DNA from: Candidatus Bathyarchaeota archaeon
GTDB taxonomy: Archaea > Thermoproteota > Bathyarchaeia > Bathyarchaeales > Bathyarchaeaceae
Assembly (NCBI GenBank): GCA_020356305.1
Contig: CP070636.1
Coordinates: forward strand, 776,106 to 784,557
Reading direction: 5' to 3'
DNA length: 8,452 nucleotides
A program made the position numbers and the translations under genes. Positions 1-5,423 of the stretch are shown here, one piece after another (the stretch's first letter is position 1; every line of letters begins with the position of its first letter). Below the pieces are notes generated by a model. That model made no database searches. It saw nothing but the letters and a program-made list of their open reading frames with translations, and had not been told where the DNA came from.

Positions 1-63
1 ATCATTGTTGCTGAAATACTCTCTAGCTTCATTCCAACTCATTTCCTCAAGTTTGAATTTCAC
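1..63 (-). CDS. Creatininase-family amidohydrolase, N-terminal fragment (runs off left edge)
   Basis: Only the first 21 codons are present. Reading leftwards from a GTG at 63-61, the peptide contains LEEMSWNEAREYF, which resembles the N-terminus of creatininase-like metal amidohydrolases (usual pattern: L-x-E-M-T-W-x-E, followed by the metal-binding region that would lie outside the window). A GGTGA-like ribosome binding site sits just before the GTG (67-71 on the plus strand), and AT-rich boxes lie further upstream at 88-96 and 104-113. The family includes creatininase and the archaeal FAPy deformylase of F420/riboflavin synthesis, so the substrate cannot be told from this piece. The family call rests on a short stretch and is tentative. 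Confidence 0.5.
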   Translation of the reverse strand, partial: MKFKLEEMSWNEAREYFSNND

Positions 64-87
64 CGCTCACCCTCTCAACGAAATCAG

Positions 88-113
88 TTTATAAATGGAG
101 ATTGAATATAAAC
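88..113 (-). promoter_or_regulatory. Candidate TATA boxes for the creatininase-family gene
   Basis: Two TATA-like boxes read on the minus strand: one over 88-96 (TTTATAAA core) and one over 104-113 (GTTTATATTC). The first would start transcription almost at the GTG at 63; the second would leave a leader of about 20 bases including the GGTGA site. Which is used cannot be decided from sequence. Confidence 0.4.
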
Positions 114-211
114 TTGTAACATTTGGGGGTGCGCTTCTGGTTTCAATTTAATGTATTCTTCCACTACATCAGGCGCGCAGTAATGAGAAATATTTCCTTC
201 TCTGCGTTTCT

Positions 212-403
212 TCACTCGCCTGCTTTATTATCCCTGGGCGCGCGCATTTCCCGTGTGTGCCATGTTTTTATCCACGTTTCCTCAACCTCAATCTGCTCTA
301 GCCTCTCCAGAATTTTTTCGACCTGAGCCCTAATTTCTTCAGCCTTATTCTCAGCAGCGTTCTCCTGCGCGCGTTCTTTTTGTTCGGCTTTCTGATTTGA
401 CAT
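212..403 (-). CDS. Small, highly charged helical protein of unknown function (63 aa)
   Basis: I do not recognise this protein. From the ATG at 403-401 it is 63 residues long, very rich in Glu, Lys, Ala, Gln and Arg. Residues about 5-45 form one long amphipathic, probably coiled-coil helix (for example AEEIRAQVEKILERLEQIEV), followed by a short basic tail. It has no signal peptide, membrane segment or cysteine pair. An upstream in-frame ATG at 457 would add 18 residues, but a TATA-like box at 428-436 lies about 29 bases before the 403 start, which suggests a leaderless transcript and favours the shorter form. The heptad-like pattern makes coding plausible, but short Glu/Lys-rich frames can arise by chance. 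Confidence 0.45.
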   Translation of the reverse strand: MSNQKAEQKERAQENAAENKAEEIRAQVEKILERLEQIEVEETWIKTWHTREMRAPRDNKAGE

Positions 404-427
404 TGCACGTTGACGTGGACTCGTAAG

Positions 428-436
428 ATTAATAAG
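428..436 (-). promoter_or_regulatory. TATA-like box for the 63-aa charged protein
   Basis: The minus strand reads TTATTAATC here, centred about 29 bases before the ATG at 403. This is the spacing expected if transcription starts at or next to the start codon (leaderless mRNA, common in archaea). The same AT-rich stretch could also serve the divergent plus-strand gene starting at 489. Confidence 0.4.
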
Positions 437-488
437 AGTTATGAATCGTAAATCCAAATTCGAAATGTGCCTAAACTAGGGGATTGAA

Positions 489-626
489 ATGCTTCGAGGA
501 ACCATCAGCATCACGTTGCCGAAAGAAAGTGTCGACTGGATAGATGAAAAAGTCAAAGCAGACGCTTACCCTGGTTACACCTATGTTGTGAATTTTTCAT
601 TCCTTAAAGAGATGCAAGAGAAATGA
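489..626 (+). CDS. Ribbon-helix-helix (CopG/Arc-like) small protein, 45 aa
   Basis: This 45-residue protein starts at ATG 489, preceded by a purine-rich GGGGA site, with an in-frame TAG at 477-479 fixing the start. Residues 3-24 (RGTISITLPKESVDWIDEKV) match the strand plus first helix of ribbon-helix-helix DNA-binding proteins: an alternating TISIT strand, an LPKE turn, then a helix with the typical V-x-W-I-D-E-K-V pattern. The second helix is short and atypical (PGYTYVVNFSFLKEM), so it may be a minimal or decayed member. Its stop overlaps the ATG of the next gene by 4 bases (ATGA), implying translational coupling. A role as an antitoxin-like or autoregulatory repressor is inference from family and layout. 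Confidence 0.55.
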   Translation: MLRGTISITLPKESVDWIDEKVKADAYPGYTYVVNFSFLKEMQEK

Positions 627-904
627 ATGAAAGACAAGTTCTGAAGTGGTTGGCGGAGGCGCGGACACAACCTCCCAACTGGGAAATGTACACTAAAGTC
701 CAAGCGTATGTTATAGACAAGGCCAAAGCTTTAGGAATGAAATTTCAATCGACAACTGTAGACGTGAACGGGCTGAAGCCTACAGGAGAACAAGAAGTTT
801 ACGCGGTCATGTTGGAGCAATTGGAATGGTTGTGGGATTCCGTATGGGAGAGAATTAGAGAAGAACAAGGGGCACATCCAAAGAGAGCGCGTACACAAAC
901 ATAG
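623..904 (+). CDS. Hypothetical protein coupled to a ribbon-helix-helix gene (93 aa)
   Basis: I do not recognise this 93-residue protein. It begins with the ATG inside the ATGA overlap with the upstream ribbon-helix-helix gene, so the two are probably translated together. It seems mostly helical: residues 3-13 and 22-38 are amphipathic, about 39-58 may form a short strand region (STTVDVNGL), and 59-82 form a Trp-rich helix (LEQLEWLWDSVWERIREE), followed by a basic tail. There is no signal peptide, membrane segment, metal motif or recognisable catalytic signature. The layout resembles a toxin-antitoxin pair, but the sequence itself gives no toxin motif, so that is a hypothesis. It converges with the JAMM gene 60 bases downstream. 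Confidence 0.6.
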   Translation: MNERQVLKWLAEARTQPPNWEMYTKVQAYVIDKAKALGMKFQSTTVDVNGLKPTGEQEVYAVMLEQLEWLWDSVWERIREEQGAHPKRARTQT

Positions 905-964
905 AAAGCTTTCGACGATCTGTTCTTCAGTTAAAGAAATGCGCGCTAGTATGGAAGATACCGA

Positions 965-1405
965 CTACGAGGAGACATTCCCGGTTTCCAGCCTTCGCGT
1001 GGATTCGACCTTAATAGCTAGTTCATGTAGATTGCCGTCAGTCATCTGAAACGCCGCTATTCTTCCATCGCTAGCAGACAGGATTAGCCAAACGGCTTCA
1101 CCCCAAAGCCTCATGTACTGAAGGTCAACCTCTGAAGGTCTGGCAGGCGCTGGATGCGAGTGAAAGAAACCTATAAACTGTAGCCTGTCTCGCTCTGCTT
1201 CTTCGAAGGCATCAAAAACTTTTTGCGGGTCAGCCTTAAATCTGGTCGATGCTTCTAAAACGTTTGTCATCACCACAACCTTCGTTACAACAGCCTCTCT
1301 GTATTTTAGTCTTCCAAAAAGAAGGGCACAAGCTTCAATCGGATGAGCCTTTCTACTTTCATCCTTCAAAAAGCGTAATTGTTCGCTCGTCAACCGAAGA
1401 ATCAT
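965..1405 (-). CDS. JAMM/MPN+ domain metalloprotease-like protein (146 aa)
   Basis: A single-domain Mov34/MPN/PAD-1 protein. The zinc-site signature is visible: Glu24 in HPIEACALLFG, then H82-S-H84 in FFHSHPAPARPSEVDL, with Ser91 and Asp94. JAMM enzymes are zinc peptidases that cleave isopeptide or peptide bonds; archaeal members can remove ubiquitin-like SAMP modifiers, and bacterial ones process sulfur-carrier proteins. The spacing from H84 to Ser91 is six residues rather than the seven usual in the consensus, so the loop is one residue shorter. A GGAGA site lies about ten bases before the ATG. No E1-like or ubiquitin-like gene is next to it, so the substrate is unknown. The family call is firm; activity is inferred. 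Confidence 0.9.
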   Translation of the reverse strand: MILRLTSEQLRFLKDESRKAHPIEACALLFGRLKYREAVVTKVVVMTNVLEASTRFKADPQKVFDAFEEAERDRLQFIGFFHSHPAPARPSEVDLQYMRLWGEAVWLILSASDGRIAAFQMTDGNLHELAIKVESTRRLETGNVSS

Positions 1406-1451
1406 TTGTTGGCGTCTCCAGTGGGAAGTTGTTAGAGGAAGCCATTCTCCT

Positions 1452-1532
1452 TCAACGCTTCCGTTGCTTTTTGACCCCGTGCGCGCAGAAGAGATGATTG
1501 CCTCTTTCTATGTTAGGTGAGTTTTTTCCCAT
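1452..1532 (-). CDS. Possible 26-aa leader peptide upstream of the JAMM gene
   Basis: A short reading frame starts at the ATG at 1532-1530, with GGGAG four bases upstream and a TATA-like box about 35 bases upstream (1561-1570). It encodes a basic 26-residue peptide (starts MGKNSPNIERG, ends KKQRKR) and stops 46 bases before the JAMM start codon. Only the good placement of promoter and ribosome site supports it; the peptide matches nothing I know and could be a chance frame in the JAMM leader. Confidence 0.2.
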   Translation of the reverse strand: MGKNSPNIERGNHLFCAHGVKKQRKR

Positions 1533-1560
1533 GGTTCTCCCAGCGTCTGTGATCTTGTTG

Positions 1561-1570
1561 CTTATATTAT
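1561..1570 (-). promoter_or_regulatory. TATA-like box upstream of the JAMM gene
   Basis: The minus strand reads ATAATATAAG. Transcription would start near 1540, leaving a leader of about 135 bases to the JAMM start at 1405, or about 8 bases to the possible small frame at 1532. The rest of the 237-base gap between rtcB and the JAMM gene shows only a weak inverted repeat (AAGCC at 1622-1626, GGCTT at 1640-1644) overlapping the rtcB stop; it lacks a T-tract on the minus strand, so I do not call a terminator. Confidence 0.4.
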
Positions 1571-1642
1571 CCTTTGTGATTGATGTTTGATTGTTCGTTT
1601 TTTAGGGGGCAGTACTGTAGGAAGCCTTTCAACGAGTTTGGC

Positions 1643-3127
1643 TTAACCTTTTACTACTGAAATCGGTAGTAATCTAGCTACTCGTGTTGCGATGCCAAGC
1701 TTGTCACTCACTTCTACCACTCGATCTACGTTTTTGTAGGCGGGATCTGCTTCTTCGGCTAAGACAACTTGGCTTGCGGCTCTAATGATGATTCCACGTT
1801 GTTCCAAGGCCTTTTTCACGTCTCCTCCCCAAAACCTTCGTTTTGCGGCTTTTCGACTCATCATGCGGCCGGCTCCGTGAGCTGTGGAGCCAAACGAGAC
1901 TTCCATGGCTTTTGTTGTGCCGACAAGCAACCATGAGCTGGTGCCCATGCTTCCTGGTATGATTACTGGTTGTCCAACTGCTCTGTAATCGGCCGGAACT
2001 TCTATGCGTTCAGGAGCAAAAGCGCGGGTTGCGCCTTTTCTATGGATCCAAACTTTTGTTGTGTGTTCATTTAGTGTGTGTTCCTCGATTTTCGCAATGT
2101 TGTGAGCGACATCGTAGATGAGGTTCAAGCCAAATTCTTCCGCTGGCCTTTTGAATACCTGTTCAAAGCTTTGGCGCACCCAATGAGTAATCGCCTGACG
2201 GTTGGAAAAAGCATAGTTGACAGCGCAGGACATGGCTTGATAGTAGTTTTCTGCTTCTTTACTTGTGCCTGGTGCGCAAGCGAGCTCTCGGTCCGGCAGG
2301 TCAATTTTGTACTTGTGAACTGCTTGCTCCATGATGCGTTGGTAGTCTGAGCATATCTGGTGTCCATATCCGCGCGAGCCGCAGTGAATCATGGCGGTGA
2401 CTTGGCCTACATGACTGATGCCGAAGGTTTTGGCGACTTGCGGATTAAAGATTTTGTCTACCTTCTGAATCTCAAGGAAGTGGTTTCCCGATCCTAGTGT
2501 GCCGATTTGAGTAAAACCCCGTTTCTTGGCGGTGACGGAAACCTTGTCCGGGTTGGCTGCTTTCATGCATCCGTTTTCTTCACAGTGCTCGGCGTCTTCG
2601 GGCCGACCCAATCCCTGTTTCACAATCCATCCCACGCCCTGCGTTGCAAGCTGGTCGAGTTCGTGGGAGGTTAGACGGAAGTCCTTTCGTCGACTTCCTA
2701 GTCCGCAGGGAACATTTTTGAAGATTGTGTTAGTTAGTTCAGCGAGCTTGGGTCGAATGTCAGCTTCGGATAGGTTAGTATTTAACAGTCTAACGCCGCA
2801 GTTTATGTCATATCCTACTCCTCCAGGACTGATTACGCCTTTTTCATAGTCGGTGGCTGCGACGCCGCCTATTGGAAAGCCGTAGCCTTCGTGGCCATCA
2901 GGCAAAGTAATGGCATGCTTGCAAATACCCGGAAGATGCGCGACATTGACACACTGTTCAAGGGTTCGATCTGTCGTCATTTTTTCAAGCAGATTCTTGT
3001 CGGCGAAGACGACTCCGGGCACTCGCATGCCGGGCTTGAATGTTTTAGGTATCTTCCATGTATATTCGTCGACTTTTTCGAGTGGTACTCTTGTTCTGTG
3101 TCCAAATCGCTTTTCGTAGCCACGCAT
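1643..3127 (-). CDS. rtcB: RNA-splicing ligase RtcB (3'-phosphate tRNA ligase)
   Basis: RtcB joins RNA ends carrying 2',3'-cyclic phosphate or 3'-phosphate to 5'-OH ends, using GTP and Mn2+, and seals tRNA exons after intron removal. From the ATG at 3127 the protein is 494 residues. Active-site features are clear: PDGHEGYGFPIGG, then YDINCGVRLL with metal ligand Cys110, GSGNHFLE (His216), HCGSRGYGHQ (His248), DVAHNIAK (His342), and HGAGRMMSR with His417, the residue guanylylated by GTP; the C-terminus ends in VVKG. A 20-residue in-frame upstream extension exists, but the shorter start is chosen because GGTGA lies five bases before it and the TATA-like box sits inside the extension. No intein interrupts the gene, unlike some archaeal rtcB genes. 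It lies just downstream of archease on the same strand. Confidence 0.97.
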   Translation of the reverse strand: MRGYEKRFGHRTRVPLEKVDEYTWKIPKTFKPGMRVPGVVFADKNLLEKMTTDRTLEQCVNVAHLPGICKHAITLPDGHEGYGFPIGGVAATDYEKGVISPGGVGYDINCGVRLLNTNLSEADIRPKLAELTNTIFKNVPCGLGSRRKDFRLTSHELDQLATQGVGWIVKQGLGRPEDAEHCEENGCMKAANPDKVSVTAKKRGFTQIGTLGSGNHFLEIQKVDKIFNPQVAKTFGISHVGQVTAMIHCGSRGYGHQICSDYQRIMEQAVHKYKIDLPDRELACAPGTSKEAENYYQAMSCAVNYAFSNRQAITHWVRQSFEQVFKRPAEEFGLNLIYDVAHNIAKIEEHTLNEHTTKVWIHRKGATRAFAPERIEVPADYRAVGQPVIIPGSMGTSSWLLVGTTKAMEVSFGSTAHGAGRMMSRKAAKRRFWGGDVKKALEQRGIIIRAASQVVLAEEADPAYKNVDRVVEVSDKLGIATRVARLLPISVVKG

Positions 3128-3132
3128 CGAAT

Positions 3133-3137
3133 TCACC
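3133..3137 (-). promoter_or_regulatory. Ribosome binding site deciding the rtcB start
   Basis: The minus strand reads GGTGA five bases before the ATG at 3127. GGTGA pairs with the 3' end of archaeal 16S rRNA. It supports the 494-residue start over the longer frame reaching 3187. Confidence 0.7.
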
Positions 3138-3157
3138 GCACAACAAACTCGGAGTGA

Positions 3158-3167
3158 AATATATAAA
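3158..3167 (-). promoter_or_regulatory. TATA box of rtcB
   Basis: The minus strand contains TTTATATAT here, about 36 bases before the rtcB start codon. Transcription would begin near 3137, giving a leader of about ten bases that just includes the GGTGA site. So rtcB probably has its own promoter in the gap after archease, in addition to any read-through. Confidence 0.6.
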
Positions 3168-3205
3168 CAGTTTTGGTGTATGCGCAATAATGAGTGAAAA
3201 ACAAC

Positions 3206-3637
3206 TCAAATGTCAAGAATGAAACGTACGGTCACCGTCTTCGGTTTTTTCACAATTTCCATTCGATGGTAGGTTACTGCCTTTACTCCAACCTTTTGCA
3301 GGTGTCTCTCTGGATCAAAAGGTTCTCCCCAGATTTTTGCCTTCAACTTGAAACCATCAAGCGTTTTCTCTATGCTGGAAACTTCAAAACGGCAGTACAG
3401 ATTACTCGTTGTGTCGAACCTGATCAGAAGTTCCTCCAACCAACCGTAAAGAAGAGCGTATTCGTCATGTTCTTCCACTTCTACGACGTCTTCAGTCTCT
3501 GGCTTGACTTTCTCAAGGTCAGTCATGATCTCAAATGTAGCCAAAGCCGCGTTTTCAAAAGCTTTCTCTAGGCTATCGCCGTAGGCTGCTATGTAGGCAT
3601 CTGCGGTATGCTCCAAAAGCTCGAACCGCTTTTTCAC
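3206..3637 (-). CDS. Archease, RtcB activator
   Basis: Archease helps RtcB form its guanylylated intermediate and turn over repeatedly, and can broaden its NTP use. This 143-residue protein has the full family length. It shows the N-terminal signature LLEHTADAYIAAYG, with Asp13 matching the metal-binding Asp near the N-terminus of known archeases, the central block EYALLYGWLEELL, the VGVKAVTYHRMEI segment, and the C-terminal FILDI ending, whose Asp142 and terminal Ile match the metal site seen in archaeal archease. The start is a GTG at 3637; only a weak purine-rich site precedes it. It lies directly upstream of rtcB on the same strand, a common archaeal pairing, with a 78-base gap to the chosen rtcB start. 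Confidence 0.95.
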   Translation of the reverse strand: MKKRFELLEHTADAYIAAYGDSLEKAFENAALATFEIMTDLEKVKPETEDVVEVEEHDEYALLYGWLEELLIRFDTTSNLYCRFEVSSIEKTLDGFKLKAKIWGEPFDPERHLQKVGVKAVTYHRMEIVKKPKTVTVRFILDI

Positions 3638-3680
3638 GAGTACATTCCTTCACTTAGTTCAAGTCTAATACAGCTTGTCT

Positions 3681-3689
3681 ATTTATTAG
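3681..3689 (-). promoter_or_regulatory. TATA-like box of the archease gene
   Basis: The minus strand reads ACTAATAAAT across this site, about 48 bases before the GTG at 3637. Transcription would start near 3659, leaving a leader of about 22 bases. It lies in the 158-base divergent gap shared with the small plus-strand cysteine-protein gene. Confidence 0.45.
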
Positions 3690-3751
3690 TCGTTGTGATC
3701 TCCTAGGATTCCAAAAGCCATGTTTTCAATTCATATTGTGTCTTCATAAGT

Positions 3752-3761
3752 TTTTTAATAA
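3752..3761 (+). promoter_or_regulatory. TATA-like box of the 82-aa cysteine-pair gene
   Basis: A tttttaataa box is centred about 39 bases before the ATG at 3796. A transcript starting near 3783 would carry a short leader including the GGTG ribosome site at 3787-3790. This placement argues for the ATG at 3796 rather than the upstream TTG at 3736. Confidence 0.4.
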
Positions 3762-3795
3762 CGCACGCAAACTTTCAGGCACAGGCGGTGCCAGA

Positions 3796-4044
3796 ATGTT
3801 TTCTCGAATTAAAGGACCACAAAAGCCTGAGAAGCTCCAGAGATTCGAAAAATCCCGAAGAAACCATGTTAGGAAGATGTTCTATGACTCAGTGGGCAAT
3901 TGTGGTGACTGCAAGCAAGCTATTTCGCTGCCAAAAGCGGTTTACTGTGGCTTGTTAAGAGCGAAGATAGACGGCGATGTATGCAAGGACTGTCATTATT
4001 TCGATCTGGAACCATCGGAATACAAACTCTTCAAGAGAACATGA
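3796..4044 (+). CDS. Small cysteine-pair (zinc-binding-like) protein, 82 aa
   Basis: I do not recognise a named family. From ATG 3796 (GGTG six bases upstream) the protein is 82 residues. The first third is very basic (FSRIKGPQKPEKLQRFEKSRR), suggesting nucleic acid or ribosome contact. The second half has C-G-D-C at residues 36-39, a single Cys at 51 and C-K-D-C-H at 63-67, a layout suited to a treble-clef or zinc-ribbon fold binding one Zn2+. A longer frame from a TTG at 3736 would add 20 residues but lacks a ribosome site. The next gene starts 22 bases downstream and also encodes a cysteine-pair protein, so they are probably co-transcribed. Function is unknown. Confidence 0.65.
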   Translation: MFSRIKGPQKPEKLQRFEKSRRNHVRKMFYDSVGNCGDCKQAISLPKAVYCGLLRAKIDGDVCKDCHYFDLEPSEYKLFKRT

Positions 4045-4066
4045 TGGGAAGAAGGAAGTGCGATGA

Positions 4067-4186
4067 ATGAAATGTCCCAACTCTAAGTGTGGTAACAACA
4101 TCGACAAGGAAAAACAGAAAAAAACGAAGAGTAACTTTTACTACTGCAAGGACTGCGGAACCGTAGTTTTCCGGGAAAAGCACTGA
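4067..4186 (+). CDS. Mini zinc-ribbon protein, 39 aa
   Basis: A very short gene starting at ATG 4067, preceded by a purine-rich GGAAG stretch. The 39-residue product starts with MKCPNSKCGN (Cys3 and Cys8), has a Lys-rich linker, then YYCKDCGTVVF (Cys27 and Cys30), and ends FREKH. The two Cys pairs about 18 residues apart, and the C-K-D-C-G-T-V-V knuckle, are typical of a stand-alone zinc ribbon such as those in archaeal RNA polymerase subunits and small transcription or ribosomal proteins. The first pair is CX4C rather than the usual CX2C. It follows the 82-residue cysteine-pair gene by 22 bases and is followed by a hairpin terminator. Function is not known. Confidence 0.6.
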   Translation: MKCPNSKCGNNIDKEKQKKTKSNFYYCKDCGTVVFREKH

Positions 4187-4233
4187 AAACTATAGATTTC
4201 AGCTCAAATCGTTCTACGTGGGAACAAGAAGCA

Positions 4234-4255
4234 AGGCTCCGGCCTCTTTGTTTTT
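4234..4255 (+). terminator. Hairpin plus T-tract terminator after the two cysteine-pair genes
   Basis: A stem AGGC (4234-4237) and GCCT (4242-4245) closes a TCCG tetraloop of the stable UNCG type, followed by a T-rich run at 4247-4255. It lies about 48 bases after the zinc-ribbon stop. The T-tract alone would suit archaeal termination; the hairpin strengthens the call. The rest of the gap to 4400 holds only the likely trxB promoter. Confidence 0.5.
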
Positions 4256-4333
4256 GCGTTACTTGTTCTAGTGTTTAGACTTACACGTCAAAATGCCGAG
4301 TTAGAGATCGGTCGCAGACGAGCATGCCGCACC

Positions 4334-4359
4334 CTTATATCAACGATCAATTTATTAGA
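4334..4359 (+). promoter_or_regulatory. Candidate promoter of the trxB-hdrCBA cluster
   Basis: Two TATA-like boxes lie here: cttatat at 4334-4340 and tttattaga at 4351-4359. The second would place the transcript start near 4381, about 26 bases before the ATG at 4407. No strong ribosome binding site is seen before trxB. This is the only obvious promoter ahead of trxB and the hdr genes. Confidence 0.4.
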
Positions 4360-4406
4360 TAGAGTTTTGCTAATAGAACAACTCACCTCAATGTGAAAAG
4401 TTGTGG

Positions 4407-5348
4407 ATGGTTGAGAAACTGGAACACTGGGATCTGATTGTAGTGGGTGCCGGGCCAGCTGGCCTCACAGCTGGCCTCTATGGGGCTCGCAGCGGACTAA
4501 CAACCTTAGTTCTTGAAGAGAAGACTCCGGGAGGTGCAGCCTCCGAAACGCCACTGGTCGAAAACTACCCAGGCTTCGAAGGTATTAGTGGACGAGAATT
4601 AGTCGAGAAAATGACAGAGCACTGCAGGAAGGTCGGGGCGAAAATCCATGAGCTGGAGAGGGTGGTTCAGCTAGATCTAGGGGATGAAAAGAAGGTCAAA
4701 ACAGATAAGGCAACTTATACGGCCTCTGCTGTGATCTTTGCATCAGGCTGTCACTATCGATCGTTACAAGTGCCGGGTGAAGAAAAGTTTCGTGGAAGAG
4801 GAGTAAGCTATTGTGCAGTCTGCGACGGAGCCTTCTTCAAAGGAGGAAGAGTGCTCGTCGTCGGCGGCGGAAACTCAGCTGTTTGCTCTGCCATATACCT
4901 GGCCAACTTGGCGTCAGCTGTCAAGCTGGCTCATCGAAGAGCTCAACTGCGGGCAGAAGGAGCCCTCGTAAAAGACTTGCAGGCGCAGAAAGTAGAGGTT
5001 CTATGGAACACGGAACTTAAAGAGATAAAAGGTGACGTCAAAGTGAAAAGTGTGATTCTCACCAACAACAAAACAGGCGAAACCCAGGAAACCAACGTTG
5101 ACGGCGTGTTCGTCCAGGTGGGTGAAGTGCCAAATAGTCAGGTTGCTAAAGAGGCAGGAGTTGAGCTGGACAAAGGTGGATTTATCATCGTAGATGACCG
5201 CCAACGAACCAGCATCAACGGAGTGTACGCCGCTGGAGACGTAACCACAGGTCCAGTTAAGCAGATCGGAACGGCTGTGGGACAAGCTATCGTAGCGGCC
5301 ACTGAAGCGTTCTGTTACATCAAAAGACCCTACTACTACAAGGGATGA
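4407..5348 (+). CDS. trxB: Thioredoxin reductase-like flavoprotein (TrxB family)
   Basis: A 313-residue low-molecular-weight thioredoxin reductase-type flavoprotein, normally moving electrons from NADPH via FAD to a CxxC disulfide and on to thioredoxin. Visible parts: GAGPAG FAD loop (residues 14-19), PLVENYPGFEG (49-59), redox pair C136-A-V-C139 followed by DG, second dinucleotide loop GGGNSA (153-158), HRRAQLRA (176-183) typical of NADPH-using members, and the C-terminal FAD motif GVYAAGDV (272-279). Length is normal. The dinucleotide loop is slightly unusual (GGGNSAVCSA where GGGDSA-x-E-E-A is common). ATG 4407 is preferred to the TTG at 4401. The cofactor could be NADPH or another donor; the family is clear. 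It lies directly before hdrCBA on the same strand, suggesting a shared redox role. Confidence 0.93.
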   Translation: MVEKLEHWDLIVVGAGPAGLTAGLYGARSGLTTLVLEEKTPGGAASETPLVENYPGFEGISGRELVEKMTEHCRKVGAKIHELERVVQLDLGDEKKVKTDKATYTASAVIFASGCHYRSLQVPGEEKFRGRGVSYCAVCDGAFFKGGRVLVVGGGNSAVCSAIYLANLASAVKLAHRRAQLRAEGALVKDLQAQKVEVLWNTELKEIKGDVKVKSVILTNNKTGETQETNVDGVFVQVGEVPNSQVAKEAGVELDKGGFIIVDDRQRTSINGVYAAGDVTTGPVKQIGTAVGQAIVAATEAFCYIKRPYYYKG

Positions 5349-5423
5349 CAAAACTGGAACAACTGCTACTATCGAAACGAACACTCATAAACGCCACACT
5401 TCATGGAATCTATATCATGGGAT

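Noticed and set aside
123..326. A 67-residue plus-strand frame.
   Set aside because: It overlaps the antisense of the more plausible charged helical gene and has an unnatural composition with no ribosome site; judged a shadow frame.
174..1486. Several GCGCGC hexamers (near 175, 240, 368, 941, 1482) clustered in the left part.
   Set aside because: Spacing is irregular and contexts are unrelated, both coding and noncoding; no repeat unit larger than the hexamer, so not called a repeat or array.
2078..3157. Several plus-strand frames of 69-107 residues inside rtcB.
   Set aside because: They are antisense to a strongly conserved RtcB coding region and carry no recognisable domains.
4291..4335. 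Short GC-richer stretch before trxB considered as a possible small RNA or tRNA.
   Set aside because: No T-loop GGTTCGA-like motif, no cloverleaf, and no C/D box pair could be found; only weak self-complementarity.
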